Origin: Neisseriaceae bacterium
GTDB lineage: Bacteria > Pseudomonadota > Gammaproteobacteria > Burkholderiales > Neisseriaceae
Reading direction: 5' to 3'
NCBI GenBank assembly: GCA_016864895.1
Contig: CP046107.1
Location: 558,001 to 622,000, forward strand
DNA length: 64,000 nucleotides
Part shown: positions 16,942 to 26,879 of the stretch, piece by piece
Position numbering within the stretch: the stretch's first letter is position 1
Layout: each line of letters opens with the position of its first letter
Notes under the pieces: model-generated
Told to the model about the DNA's origin: nothing
Databases searched by the model: none
Seen by the model: only the letters and a program-made list of their open reading frames with translations
Program-made: the position numbers and the translations under genes

Positions 16942-17110
16942 CTACCATATCAAATGATCTTGATCCATGTTACAAGGAAAATGTTTATAACCTACAGTAA
17001 CACAGCCAAACCATCCTTTACCAAAAGGTGGATTTTAATGTAAAGAATATATCTATATTTTTATCACCACTTGAAAGTAATTCCCACTCTAAATATTTGT
17101 TTCAATCGTA
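16942..17110 (-). pseudogene. Possible decayed exported-protein remnant
   Basis: Minus strand in the 860 bp gap before tmRNA. One frame reads KYLEWELLSSGDKNIDIFF and on to LKSTF; after a one-base shift it continues GKGWFGCVTVGYKHFPCNMD, then a stop at 16942-16944. The composition is protein-like, but there is no start and no recognisable family. The rest of the gap (17111-17690) is AT-rich with short direct repeats (ACTAATAGTTCTAT) and no gene I can support. Confidence 0.3.
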
Positions 17111-17705
17111 CCAAAAACTCCTGCTATTAATTATGTATATCATTACTATCACTATTAACTAACACAAGGTGTTTATAGAATATATAAATAATATTAAAAA
17201 ATTCTTACCATGTGACTAATATTGCAAGACTCATTGAACAATAATTTCAATCATAATCAATTACAGATACTATACCATTTCTTGAGTATTATTAGGTAAG
17301 TTTTGATTAATAACTCGATATAAAGTGGTAATTTGTGACTATCCTATTGAAATACTTAATTAATTTTTACTAGTTATGACTGTTTCTCTACTATTCTCTA
17401 CTAATAGTTCTATACTAATAGTTCTATGCAAGGAACCTCCCCCTTAGAGCAGATCAACTAGTTTAAAATTACTAGAATACTTTTAAAACATATCTAATAC
17501 TTAGTAGTATTGACACTCTCATTAGTAATGTTTTTATGACTGGGTATGTTATCAACCTCTCATCAGTCTTGCCCCAAAGTAGGTAATGGGGGTTCAATCT
17601 TAAACTTCAATCGAACTAAAATTAGATTAATACAACTCTAATCAATACACCAAGACAATAAACCATATTCTATGCTAGAATAAGCCTATTGCTTAAAACT
17701 AATAA

Positions 17706-18066
17706 GGGGGCGACACGGTTTCGACGAGGATTGCAAAGCAAAGATGGGCATACCGAGATCTCAAACTCTCGTAAAACATTGAAAACTAATAGTCGCAAAC
17801 GACGAAAACTTTGCTCTAGCTGCGTAAAGCTGAGCCGTTGCAACGGTTGGTCAATGGGCCGTGTGGGGTAAAATCCACCGCAATGTCATAGACATTGACT
17901 GGTTTGTCGTTGGGTTACTTAACTACAAATAAGATCTAAGGTAACTAGTTTTGATCAGCCTGTCTGTCGGCTAAATCAAAAACGAAATAAAATAGACCAG
18001 ACTAAGTATGTAGAACACTTTGTAGAGGATTTTCGGACGGGGGTTCGATTCCCCCCGCTTCCACCA
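17706..18066 (+). ncRNA. ssrA: tmRNA
   Basis: One-piece transfer-messenger RNA of about 361 nt that rescues stalled ribosomes and tags proteins for proteolysis. The 5' end GGGGGCGACACGGTTTCGAC pairs with the 3' acceptor CGCTTCC followed by ACCA (with G-U pairs), and the T-arm reads GGGGGTTCGATTCCCCCC. The tag frame starts at GCA 17795 and encodes ANDENFALAA with TAA at 17825-17827. The partner smpB is not in the window. Confidence 0.97.
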
Positions 18067-18472
18067 AATTAAAGTACTATAATTAATTAGCCAATTAAAA
18101 CCTGTCTTATTTGAATAATCAACATATATTCTCTTCCGTGTTGACTATCTTAAATATAAAAACAACCCGGTGGCACCTTGACCTGTCTCTTAAACAACAA
18201 GTTCATATTAATGAAATGTAAAAATTTCAATAACTAAAATAGTGTTTTCAGACAACACTCATCTGCTAATTTTTGTATCAATCAAATTGAATACAGGCAA
18301 TTATTGTTCCGTTTTATCCTAATTGACTATTATTGACCTAATTCACCCACCAATCAAAGGGGAATCAGTTAATACCTTTAAAACAATATATTGGTTGAAT
18401 CTATTTCGGTACTTTTTGAATTAAATTAAAATAAAACATACAATATATTATCAATATCAGTATTACTAAAAT
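18067..18472. other. Gap between tmRNA and sbcD
   Basis: About 400 bp, AT-rich. No open frame, RNA gene or strong hairpin is visible. It presumably carries the sbcD promoter, but no convincing -35/-10 pair stands out. Confidence 0.4.
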
Positions 18473-19708
18473 ATGAAAATAATACATACTTCTGATTGGC
18501 ACTTGGGTCGCTCCCTATATGGTCAAAAACGCTATGCAGAATATGAATCTTTTCTAAATTGGTTGGTTAATCTAATTAGGAAAGAACATATTGAAATATT
18601 ATTGATTAGCGGAGATATTTTTGATACTAATACACCTAGTAATCAAGCACAAAAATTATATTACCAATTTCTACATCACCTCCCCCGCTATTGTCAAACT
18701 GTTATTATTGCAGGCAATCATGACTCTCCTACTTTTTTGAACGCTCCTAAAGAATTACTAAAATATTTGAATATTTTTGTCATAGGACAAATAACAGATA
18801 ACAGTCAAGATGAAGTACTTTTGCTACAAGATGAGAAAAAAAATCCACAGGCAATTATATGTGCCGTCCCCTATTTACGTGACAAAGACATTCGCATTCT
18901 AGAATCTGGCGAAAGTATTCAGGATAAAAACCAACACTTATTAAATGGTATAAAAAAACATTATCAAGAAGTTAGCGAATACGCATTTAACTTACAACAA
19001 ACTATCCAACAAGATCTATCTATCAAAGTTCCTATTATTGCCATGGGTCATTTATTCACAGATGGGGCTAAAACGATTGACGGAGATGGTGTACGCGACT
19101 TATATGTGGGCTCTTTAAGTCATATCAAGTCAGATATTTTCCCAGAATATTTGGATTATGTGGCCTTAGGCCATTTACATATTCCTCAAACTGTAGCAAG
19201 ACAATCTCATATTCGTTATAGCGGTTCTCCCATTGCCATAGGTTTTGGTGAATGCACTCAAAACAAACAAGTTATTCTATTAGATTTTTCACTAAGTCCT
19301 TTTAATATTAGCAGTATCAAAGTCCCAGTTTTTCAAGAACTAGTTTACATCCAGGGGAATGTCTACGATATACTGCAGAATATTGAATCATTAAAAATTA
19401 ATCACAGTCAGGCATGGCTGGAAATTGTATATACTGGTCAAGAAAGAGAACCAAGATTACGAGAAAAAATTGAAGAAGCCATCCTTGGATCTGAGTTAAA
19501 AGTTCTCAGAATAAAAAATAATTTAACTTATAATCAGGTGATGAATACTTTAGAACAACAAGAAAATTTACAGGATTTAACACCTCTTGATGTTTTCAAG
19601 CGCAGTCTTACTGCGAATAAAACACCAGAAAATCAACATCCCTTACTAATATCTGCCTATCAAGAAATACTGCAAAATTTACATGATCAGGACATCAACG
19701 CCAAGTAA
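18473..19708 (+). CDS. sbcD: Exonuclease subunit SbcD
   Basis: 411-residue calcineurin-like phosphoesterase, the nuclease subunit of the SbcCD (Mre11-Rad50-like) complex that opens DNA hairpins and processes ends. Metal-binding motifs appear in order: HTSDWHLGR (residues ~5-13), LLISGDIFD, IAGNHDSP, MGHLF and LGHLHIPQ. The C-terminal capping region is present and the length is family-typical. sbcC follows 11 bases downstream, so they form an operon. The Shine-Dalgarno is weak. Confidence 0.96.
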   Translation: MKIIHTSDWHLGRSLYGQKRYAEYESFLNWLVNLIRKEHIEILLISGDIFDTNTPSNQAQKLYYQFLHHLPRYCQTVIIAGNHDSPTFLNAPKELLKYLNIFVIGQITDNSQDEVLLLQDEKKNPQAIICAVPYLRDKDIRILESGESIQDKNQHLLNGIKKHYQEVSEYAFNLQQTIQQDLSIKVPIIAMGHLFTDGAKTIDGDGVRDLYVGSLSHIKSDIFPEYLDYVALGHLHIPQTVARQSHIRYSGSPIAIGFGECTQNKQVILLDFSLSPFNISSIKVPVFQELVYIQGNVYDILQNIESLKINHSQAWLEIVYTGQEREPRLREKIEEAILGSELKVLRIKNNLTYNQVMNTLEQQENLQDLTPLDVFKRSLTANKTPENQHPLLISAYQEILQNLHDQDINAK

Positions 19709-19719
19709 AGAGCTCTCTT

Positions 19720-22700
19720 ATGAAAATCCTACAACTTCGATTCAAAAATCTTAATTCTCTATACGGAGAGTGGCAAATTGATTTTACTCATTCAAATTAT
19801 GATTCTGATGGTATTTTTGCCTTAACCGGACCCACTGGTGCAGGGAAAAGCACTATTTTAGATGCTATTTGTTTAGCCCTTTATGCTGAAACACCTCGTC
19901 TAGGTAAAATCACTAAGAATAATAATGAAATTATTTCCAAAAAAACCACTGAATGTTATTCTGAAGTAGTTCTTCAGACACAAGAGGGTGTCTATCGTGT
20001 ACATTGGGCACAACATCGTTCACATAACCGAATTGATGGTACTTTACAAACTCCTAGACATGAAATAGCACACTTCGGTACCAATCGAATTATTGACTCT
20101 AAAATTAGTCAAGTTCCCAATATAGTGGAACAAAAAACAGGTATGGATTTCAATCGCTTTACCCGTGCTGTTTTATTAGCTCAAGGACAATTTGACCAAT
20201 TTTTAAAGGCCAATACTGAGCAAAAATCAGAAATTCTAGAACAAATAACAGGTACAGATATTTATTCAGAAATATCCATACAGGTATTTAAACGATACAA
20301 AGAAGAAAAAGAAAAATTACAACAAATTAAAGATAAAATTAATCTGATCAAGGTATTAGATAGTCATAAAGAAGAAACATTACGAAAAGATCTACAACAA
20401 CACACCAATAACATAGAATCACTACAAGAAAAAATAAAATCTGTAGAAGTTACCCTAGGATGGTTAAAGGGTGTCACCAATCTCCGGCTAGAGATACAAG
20501 AGATTAACACTCAAATAAAGAAGCTAGATTTAGCTATTCAGAACTTTGCACCACAAAAAGAACACTTAGATTGGGCTCAAAAAGCAAAAAAATTAAGTAT
20601 AAGTTATCAATACTTGCGAGGTTTACAACGAAAAATTAAAAGTAATAAAAAAGAATTACAAGAAAAAAGTACTGAATTAGATAAAACTAAATCATTATTA
20701 GAAAATGACAATCAAATCTTATCTAAGCAGACATTAAAACTAAAACAAGCACAATCTGACTATCACAAAAAAATTAAATTGTTTACAGAAGTACGTCATA
20801 TAGACAATAAGTTACAAAAAGATCAAGGAATTATCCATCAAATTCAAAATGATTTAAATACAAATCAAAAAGATTTAGAAAATTTAAATCAAAAATTGAC
20901 TGACATATCCCAAAAATTATGGCAGAGCGAACAGTCTTTGAACACACTAAATGACTTTTTAGATCGCCACCAATCAGATGAATCATTAACTAAAGAATTA
21001 AATGCAATAGAACAAAACATCACTCTTTTACACCAAAAACAAGAAAATCACAAAAAATATAGAGATCAAGAAAAAATATATTGGCAGCAAATAACCGACA
21101 AAGCCAAAGAAATTGATCCAGTAATTGCTCAATATGACGACAAAGTCAGATCACAAGAATCTATTAAAACCCAGATAAAAAAGCTAAATCAAGAATTACA
21201 ATATTTATTGGCTGGGCAATCTTTAGCTTTCTACCGCAAACAGAAAGAATCTTTATTGCTACAAGCCAATAAAATTCAAGATCTAGATATAGAACGCAAT
21301 CAACTAATAGATGGGGAGCCTTGTCCTTTATGTGGTGCTACTCATCATCCATATAAAATAAATGGGAGTAGTATACGCCCAGAAATTAACAATACAATAG
21401 AAACGTTAAATCAATTGATCCAACAAGCTGAAAGCCTAAAAGATAATATTGATGACAATACGCAAATTCTACAAAAAATCTTTGAAAGCAAAACAAAAAT
21501 AGAGTTGAAAAACCAGGAATTAAATCAGGAATATCGCGATCTACTGAATAAACAAGCCAATATTCAACACAGCATCAACTTAACTGAATCTGAGATCAAA
21601 CAATTAACAGAAAAAATAGCCAATGGTTTACAGATATACAACACACCTTTTGACGCCACACAAAGTTCAGTTATATTAACCTCATTGAAAAGCAGAGTAA
21701 CTCTGTGGGAGAGCAAAAAAAAAGAAAGAAATGATGTAGAAAGAATTATGCAGGAACAGTTTTTAACTCAACAAACCATTCAAATTGATCTAAAACATAA
21801 AAAGCAAAGAATTCAGAATCTAAAAGAACAGTACGATGAACTATACCCTATCTATACACAAAACTATATGGAGCGCAAGGGCTTATTAGGACAAGATGAC
21901 CCAAACATATTAGAACAACAACTTGAACAAGATCTACATACATTGGAAGAAGATCATCGATCAATGACTAATAAAATCCAATCATCAAAGGAAAAAGCAC
22001 ATATATTACAAGGCAATATTGAATCTCTCAAAAAAGAAATTGGCAGTAATGAGGATGAGTTTGTCCAAGAAAAAAACTCCTTTTCTTGGGCATTGCAAGA
22101 ACAGGGGTTTAGAAATCTTAAACATTTTTTAAATAGTGTACTCACTGATGAGGAAATAAATAGATTACTTGAAAATGAAAAAAATATTTATGATCAAAAA
22201 AATAACTTAACCACTCAATACAAAGACAGAAGCGAACGTCTTGCTCAGGAGTTAGAAAAAAATATGACCAATGACTCTATTGATACCTTAAATTCTCGCA
22301 TTAAAATTATTAATACAGAAATAAACAATACTAATCAAATTATTGGCAGTATAAAAACTCAATTAAAAACTAATGAAGATGCTAAACAGTACCACCAAAA
22401 AGAACAAGGCTGTTTACAACTACAACAACAAGAATTTGAAAAATGGGATTTACTGTGTAATTTAATTGGTTCGGCTGACGGCAAAAAATATCGTAATTTT
22501 GCCCAAAGCCTAACTTTTGAATTAATGGTTGCCAATGCCAATATACAATTACAAAAGATGAATGACCGCTATTTACTTATTCAGAGCAAACAAACTCCAT
22601 TAACACTAGATGTCATTGATAACTATCAAGCTGGAGAAATGCGTTCAAGTAAAAACTTGTCTGGTGGAGAAAGTTTCCTGGTCAGTTTAGCACTCGCCTT

Positions 22701-22953
22701 AGGCTTATCTAACATGACAAGTCAAAAATTCAAAGTAGATTCTTTATTCCTAGATGAAGGATTTGGTACTCTTGATGAAGACACATTAGACGCTGCTCTA
22801 GAGACTCTTGCCAAACTAAAACAGGAAAATAAATTGATAGGTATTATCTCTCATGTACCCGTACTTAAAGACAGAATCATGACTCAAATCGAAGTTAAGC
22901 CAAATTCTGGTGGTAAAAGCATACTAAAAGGACCAGGGGTTAAACGTTTTTAA
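19720..22953 (+). CDS. sbcC: Exonuclease subunit SbcC
   Basis: 1077-residue SMC-like ATPase subunit of SbcCD. Walker A GPTGAGKST is at residues 37-45. Long coiled coils flank a zinc hook CPLCGATHHP with cysteines at 535 and 538. The C-terminal half-site has the signature LSGGESFLVSLALALG and Walker B DSLFLDEGFGTLDED. Arm lengths are balanced around the hook and the total length fits SbcC (~1050). Start supported by AAGAG upstream. The complex cleaves palindromic DNA, of note given the inverted repeats at 3.8-9.5 kb. Confidence 0.97.
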   Translation: MKILQLRFKNLNSLYGEWQIDFTHSNYDSDGIFALTGPTGAGKSTILDAICLALYAETPRLGKITKNNNEIISKKTTECYSEVVLQTQEGVYRVHWAQHRSHNRIDGTLQTPRHEIAHFGTNRIIDSKISQVPNIVEQKTGMDFNRFTRAVLLAQGQFDQFLKANTEQKSEILEQITGTDIYSEISIQVFKRYKEEKEKLQQIKDKINLIKVLDSHKEETLRKDLQQHTNNIESLQEKIKSVEVTLGWLKGVTNLRLEIQEINTQIKKLDLAIQNFAPQKEHLDWAQKAKKLSISYQYLRGLQRKIKSNKKELQEKSTELDKTKSLLENDNQILSKQTLKLKQAQSDYHKKIKLFTEVRHIDNKLQKDQGIIHQIQNDLNTNQKDLENLNQKLTDISQKLWQSEQSLNTLNDFLDRHQSDESLTKELNAIEQNITLLHQKQENHKKYRDQEKIYWQQITDKAKEIDPVIAQYDDKVRSQESIKTQIKKLNQELQYLLAGQSLAFYRKQKESLLLQANKIQDLDIERNQLIDGEPCPLCGATHHPYKINGSSIRPEINNTIETLNQLIQQAESLKDNIDDNTQILQKIFESKTKIELKNQELNQEYRDLLNKQANIQHSINLTESEIKQLTEKIANGLQIYNTPFDATQSSVILTSLKSRVTLWESKKKERNDVERIMQEQFLTQQTIQIDLKHKKQRIQNLKEQYDELYPIYTQNYMERKGLLGQDDPNILEQQLEQDLHTLEEDHRSMTNKIQSSKEKAHILQGNIESLKKEIGSNEDEFVQEKNSFSWALQEQGFRNLKHFLNSVLTDEEINRLLENEKNIYDQKNNLTTQYKDRSERLAQELEKNMTNDSIDTLNSRIKIINTEINNTNQIIGSIKTQLKTNEDAKQYHQKEQGCLQLQQQEFEKWDLLCNLIGSADGKKYRNFAQSLTFELMVANANIQLQKMNDRYLLIQSKQTPLTLDVIDNYQAGEMRSSKNLSGGESFLVSLALALGLSNMTSQKFKVDSLFLDEGFGTLDEDTLDAALETLAKLKQENKLIGIISHVPVLKDRIMTQIEVKPNSGGKSILKGPGVKRF

Positions 22954-23075
22954 CTTCATATTTAACTCTAGTAACGCTAATTCCCCCCCTCACTCAAATT
23001 AGTTTTATTCTATGAATGAATAGGGGTCTATACCTCAATTCATTAGCTTCCTCAGCATAATTACAGAATAGATTT

Positions 23076-23487
23076 TTACTCCCACTTATCACTCCTAATT
23101 TGTTGGAGTGTATAAGCTTTGGCTATATTAACATCAGGTCTTAATTCAAAATGATCATCCAAGATATATGTGTGCTACCTGTACAACTTTATCTAAAAAT
23201 CCTTGGATACTCTACCTGAATTTTACAAGAACGCTCAATAGTATAATTTTCTCCTACATTGTTCAACTGTCCATTATTAAGTTTTAGGATCTAAATTAAT
23301 TTGAGCTATCATAATTAGCTTACCATTGCTTTCTATTTTAAATAAGCTGTTGTACGGTACCGGTACTTTTAACCATTTCCTAATCAGTTGACTAATATAA
23401 TTTCTCCGGAAGGCTTTCAATCAAATTGATTTTGTTTAGAACATACTACTATCATCGACAATACAATGACAATAAAAATTTCCTCAT
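23076..23487 (-). pseudogene. Decayed lipoprotein gene
   Basis: Minus strand in the 620 bp gap after sbcC. ATG at 23487 is preceded by AAGGAG with six-base spacing. The frame closes after 11 codons; one extra T in the T5 tract would give MRKFFIVIVLSMIVVC, a lipoprotein signal with lipobox. Further frames in series read NSLFKIESNGKLIMIAQINL, then NNVGENYTIERSCKIQVEYP, then DDHFELRPDVNIAKAYTLQQ, ending at 23076-23078. At least three frameshifts or stops are needed. The original protein was ~135 residues, of unknown family. Confidence 0.6.
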
Positions 23488-23577
23488 TAGGTGCTCCTTA
23501 TCAGTTTGTCTACCGTGTTTGGATTGTAGATAAGCCTAACTTAAATTGGAATATTTTGAAATGAAAGGATTTTAAAT

Positions 23578-23829
23578 ATGAAAAAATCAACTAAATTTTT
23601 AAGTCCATTAAGCTGTATAGCAATGCTCCTAGGTACGCAAATGCATGCGTCATCACCACAACCTCTTTCAAAAGAGGTCTATGCAGATATAGTCAAAAAA
23701 TTTGACGAGGATCCTAGGCTATTTCCATTTGGTGAATTTTCATTCGGCGGCGGTCCAAAAATCTTCAGGGGAAGGTGCCCGGTATCCCTCGTCATATGCA
23801 TAAAAATAGAATCCTTTATTCCCAAATAA
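23578..23829 (+). CDS. Small exported protein, hypothetical
   Basis: 83 residues. It has a basic start and hydrophobic stretch (MKKSTKFLSPLSCIAMLLG) and an AHA-like cleavage region (MHASSP), followed by a short mature part PLSKEVYADIVKKFDEDPRL and a Gly/Phe-rich piece. AAAGGA lies nine bases before the ATG. The C-terminus (CPVSLVICIKIES) is hydrophobic and unlike the rest, so the end may be a frameshift product. No family recognised. Confidence 0.45.
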   Translation: MKKSTKFLSPLSCIAMLLGTQMHASSPQPLSKEVYADIVKKFDEDPRLFPFGEFSFGGGPKIFRGRCPVSLVICIKIESFIPK

Positions 23830-23842
23830 GGATTCTTTATTT
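23808..23842 (+). terminator. Terminator-like hairpin at the end of the small exported gene
   Basis: AGAATCCTTTATT pairs with AATAAGGATTCT around a CCCA loop, with one bulge, then TTATTTT. The 5' arm overlaps the last codons of the 83-residue frame. Confidence 0.55.
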
Positions 23843-23890
23843 TCGGTTGATGTACCCAAAACTAGAGCTAACATAGTTCTCCCCTAGCTT

Positions 23891-23966
23891 TAATTAGAGA
23901 GAGCATTTAAACAACAAAAGGAGATGAATTGTGCAGACTCAGCCAATAGATAGCTCTCTCTAATTA
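23891..23966 (+). repeat. 14-bp perfect inverted repeat enclosing a ribosome-binding-like site
   Basis: TAATTAGAGAGAGC (23891-23904) is matched by GCTCTCTCTAATTA (23953-23966). The 48-base loop has AAAGGAG followed by a GTG-initiated 10-codon frame that ends inside the 3' arm. It could be a structured leader or the remains of a small element; no gene lies between here and 24137. Confidence 0.55.
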
Positions 23967-24136
23967 CTTATTCTCCTACTTGTCATTACTACATCGATTT
24001 TAAATAACTGGACAAATATTCATTGAATTTTATAACTGTTATTCAATAAAGGCAGTAGTTTAAAACTTTTAAGCATTAAATATTTTGATCAATTCCTGAT
24101 AGAATAATACAGTATTAAATTTATACTGGGCTGATT

Positions 24137-25507
24137 ATGAATTATATTTTAATTATTGTCTTTTACCTTGTGCTCTTTTTAATGTATTGGTTCTTACCTG
24201 AAAAATGGAGTCTATCTAGAAAAATACTTCTAGGTCTAGTGATAGGACTGGTTTTTGGTTTGGTTCTACAGGCAATTAGTCCATTGGTATTTGAAAGTAT
24301 TAACTTAAAAAAAACACAAGAATGGTTCGATATTGTTGGTAAAGGTTATGTTACTCTATTACGAATGGTAGTTACACCATTGGTGTTTATTTCTGTTCTC
24401 TCTGCTATTACGAAACTATATGATGTTGGCTCATTAGGGAAAATGGCTTTCATTTCCATTGGCTTACTTTTATTGACCACTGCTATCGCTGCGGTAGTAG
24501 GCATTTTTTACGCTCTGGTATTTAATCTAAATGCTGAAAATTTGGTACAGGGTGTTCGTGAAAGTAGTCGTTTAGCTACACTGCAAAATAACCATATCAA
24601 TCAAATTATTGATCTATCTATTCCTGAATGGATTTTATCTTTATTACCCCAAAATCCTTTCTTAGATATGGAGGCTGCAAGACCTACTTCCATTATTAGT
24701 ATTGTTATTTTTGCTGTTCTATTAGGAATTTCTGCCCTAAAAGTTATGGAAACCAATACCACACAAGGAAAGTTCTTATTTGACTGCATTGATCTGGTTC
24801 AAATATGGGTCATGAAATTAGTTCGGCTTATTCTACAATTAACACCTTACGGTGTAATGGCCTTAATGACGTCCATGGTTGTCACAGCCAATAAAAATGA
24901 TATTTATCAACTAGGTAGTTTTATTGTTGCCTCTTACCTAGCCATTATAAGTATGTTTTTAATACATGGCTTATTATTGGCTGTAGTAAAAATATCCCCT
25001 ATCCGATTTTTTCAAAAAGTAAATCCAGTGTTAGCTTTTGCCTTTAGTAGCCGTTCTAGTGCCGCTTGCATTCCCTTAGAAATAGAAACCCAAACTCGAA
25101 AACTAGGTGTGCCACAATCAATTGCAAGTTTTGTATCCACATTTGGCGCTACCATTGGACAAAATGGTTGTGCTGGTATTTATCCTGCAATGTTGGCGAT
25201 TATGATAGCACCTACTGTTGGCATCAATCCATTAGATGGTTGGTGGCTACTAACTCTAGTTATTATTACAATGTTAAGCTCAATTGGTGTTGCGGGTGTT
25301 GGTGGTGGTGCTACATTTGCTGCTTTAATTGTCTTAACTACCATCAATTTACCCATTACTATAGTTGCACTCCTAATATCAATAGAACCATTAATTGATA
25401 TGGGAAGAACAGCTCTTAATGTTAGTGGTATTATGACTGTCGGTACTCTTACTTCGAAGATACTCAATATCTGGCAAAAAGATACTTTTGACAATCATAC
25501 TGCTTGA
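24137..25507 (+). CDS. tcyP: L-cystine symporter (DAACS family)
   Basis: 456-residue inner-membrane transporter. By memory comparison with E. coli TcyP (YdjN) it keeps nearly every signature: IVGKGYVTLLRMVVTPLVFI, PTSIISIVIFAVLLGI, VMKLVRLILQLTPYGVMALM, FSSRSSAACIPLEIE, FGATIGQNGCAGIYPAML, GVAGVGGGATFAALI and EPLIDMGRTALNVSG. The SSRSSA and GRTALNV loops form the substrate and cation sites of glutamate-transporter folds. It imports cystine with protons or sodium for sulfur supply. Monocistronic by spacing; weak Shine-Dalgarno. Confidence 0.93.
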   Translation: MNYILIIVFYLVLFLMYWFLPEKWSLSRKILLGLVIGLVFGLVLQAISPLVFESINLKKTQEWFDIVGKGYVTLLRMVVTPLVFISVLSAITKLYDVGSLGKMAFISIGLLLLTTAIAAVVGIFYALVFNLNAENLVQGVRESSRLATLQNNHINQIIDLSIPEWILSLLPQNPFLDMEAARPTSIISIVIFAVLLGISALKVMETNTTQGKFLFDCIDLVQIWVMKLVRLILQLTPYGVMALMTSMVVTANKNDIYQLGSFIVASYLAIISMFLIHGLLLAVVKISPIRFFQKVNPVLAFAFSSRSSAACIPLEIETQTRKLGVPQSIASFVSTFGATIGQNGCAGIYPAMLAIMIAPTVGINPLDGWWLLTLVIITMLSSIGVAGVGGGATFAALIVLTTINLPITIVALLISIEPLIDMGRTALNVSGIMTVGTLTSKILNIWQKDTFDNHTA

Positions 25508-25866
25508 CGACTTCTAGTGATATTTTTATGTATACACTTATCATTCCCCCTAACTCTAAAAAATGGAGATTTACAATGACAATGTAATATGCTTGTTAAA
25601 TTCTTTGTAATGGCTGGGAAATGACCTACACTGTTTCAAGTATTGAAACAATTATCAACTGACATGACTTTAGCTAACATTCGCCTAATGTAACATTAAA
25701 ACTATTTAAAAACTATCACAAAACATTTAAATGCTATTTATCAACATATAATCTTACAGACTATTCATCAATTTTAAAAAGGTCACAACTCAATTGATAT
25801 CAATTTTTACGATAAAAAACTATCTATGCAAATAAAAGTCGGGTATAATTCCCACCAAGAAATCAT
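25508..25866. other. Gap before tRNA-Lys
   Basis: About 360 bp with no gene visible. A TATAAT (25844-25849) sits 17 bp before the mature tRNA and is the probable -10 of its promoter; no good -35 is seen. Confidence 0.4.
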
Positions 25867-25942
25867 GGGCTGGTAGCTCAGTTGGTAGAGCAGTGGACTC
25901 TTAATCCATTGGTCCAGGGTTCGAGCCCCTGCCGGCCCACCA
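25867..25942 (+). tRNA. tRNA-Lys(CUU)
   Basis: 76 nt cloverleaf. Acceptor GGGCTGG pairs with CCGGCCC, then discriminator A and encoded CCA. D-arm GCTCAGTTGGTAGAGC; anticodon stem GTGGA/TCCAT with loop CTCTTAA (anticodon CTT at 34-36); T-arm CAGGG-TTCGAGC-CCCTG. Reads lysine AAG codons. Confidence 0.96.
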
Positions 25943-26243
25943 AGATTAATACAATGATTCATTTATACAGAAGTAACCCAGAATCGTAAAATAGAAAACT
26001 TACTGTTAAAGTGATTTAACTCCAGATGCTACCATTAAACAGAGAGTTTTGTAATATCTTTATTTTAAATTACTTATTGATTGGATCATTATCCAGATAA
26101 ATGGCTAAATCTTTTTATTATCCATGACCAATGAGAAATTCAGACAAGACTTAGGTTGTGAGTATGTTAAATTTCCATATCATTCTCATATAACAAAATA
26201 CCCACCAACCATCACCCCGTTATCCTTTTATAGTGTAAAATTG
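25943..26243. other. Gap after tRNA-Lys
   Basis: Three hundred bases of AT-rich sequence. I see no open frame, RNA or clear hairpin. Confidence 0.35.
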
Positions 26244-26879
26244 TTATTTTAGAAACTCTCGTATTGATTCAGTTTTTTCTACTAAAATTGCTCCAGATTG
26301 CCTCATTTGTTCAACTGCTAGTTCAATCGTCTTGTTAGTAATACCCCTACATGCAGCCAAATTAACTATTACCTTCCATTGCTTAGAGTATTCTAATAAT
26401 TGGAGTACTGTACTTTTCACACAATAATCTGTAGCTAACCCACCTATCAACAAAATATTTGCATCCTTAACACTTAACCACTCTAGTAAACCTGTACTAA
26501 TTTTTTTATCCAAATCGTGATAACAAGCACCATAAGGATGCATATCATTTTCTAAGCCCTTATAAACGATAAAATCATACTCATCAGACATTGGTAGCCC
26601 TGGTAAGGTTTCAAATCCTTCACTCCCGACCAAACAATGCGATACCCAAGTCAAATTAGCATTTTTATAGGATAAAGGTCGTAACATCTCTTCAGGTGAG
26701 CTAACAATCCATACAGCATTAGAACTATGTGCATCTTTCGTTAATACTCGAAAATCAGAAAGGGTTGCCTGATAATTTAATTCTGTGACAATTGATAAGG
26801 CATCTTCCACAGGTAATTCATTAGGACACAAGGAAGAAAAGCCTTTTTGTACATCTATATCAATGGTAACAATGGTCAC
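26244..26879 (-). CDS. pncA: Nicotinamidase
   Basis: Isochorismatase-fold amidase converting nicotinamide to nicotinate for NAD salvage. The catalytic triad is visible as Asp in DIDVQKGF, Lys in VYKGLEND and Cys in GLATDYCVKSTV, with metal-site acids/His around TKDAHSS. I prefer the GTG start at 26879 (211 residues): GGAGG lies five bases upstream, whereas the in-frame ATG at 26891 (215 residues) has a poorer site. The start overlaps the end of prlC on the same strand, so translation is probably coupled. The next-step enzyme PncB is encoded at 50.2-51.4 kb. Confidence 0.9.
   Translation of the reverse strand: MTIVTIDIDVQKGFSSLCPNELPVEDALSIVTELNYQATLSDFRVLTKDAHSSNAVWIVSSPEEMLRPLSYKNANLTWVSHCLVGSEGFETLPGLPMSDEYDFIVYKGLENDMHPYGACYHDLDKKISTGLLEWLSVKDANILLIGGLATDYCVKSTVLQLLEYSKQWKVIVNLAACRGITNKTIELAVEQMRQSGAILVEKTESIREFLK

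Noticed and set aside
17689..17871. A 60-codon frame over the tmRNA
   Set aside because: The sequence is the tmRNA itself; only the ANDENFALAA tag frame is translated.
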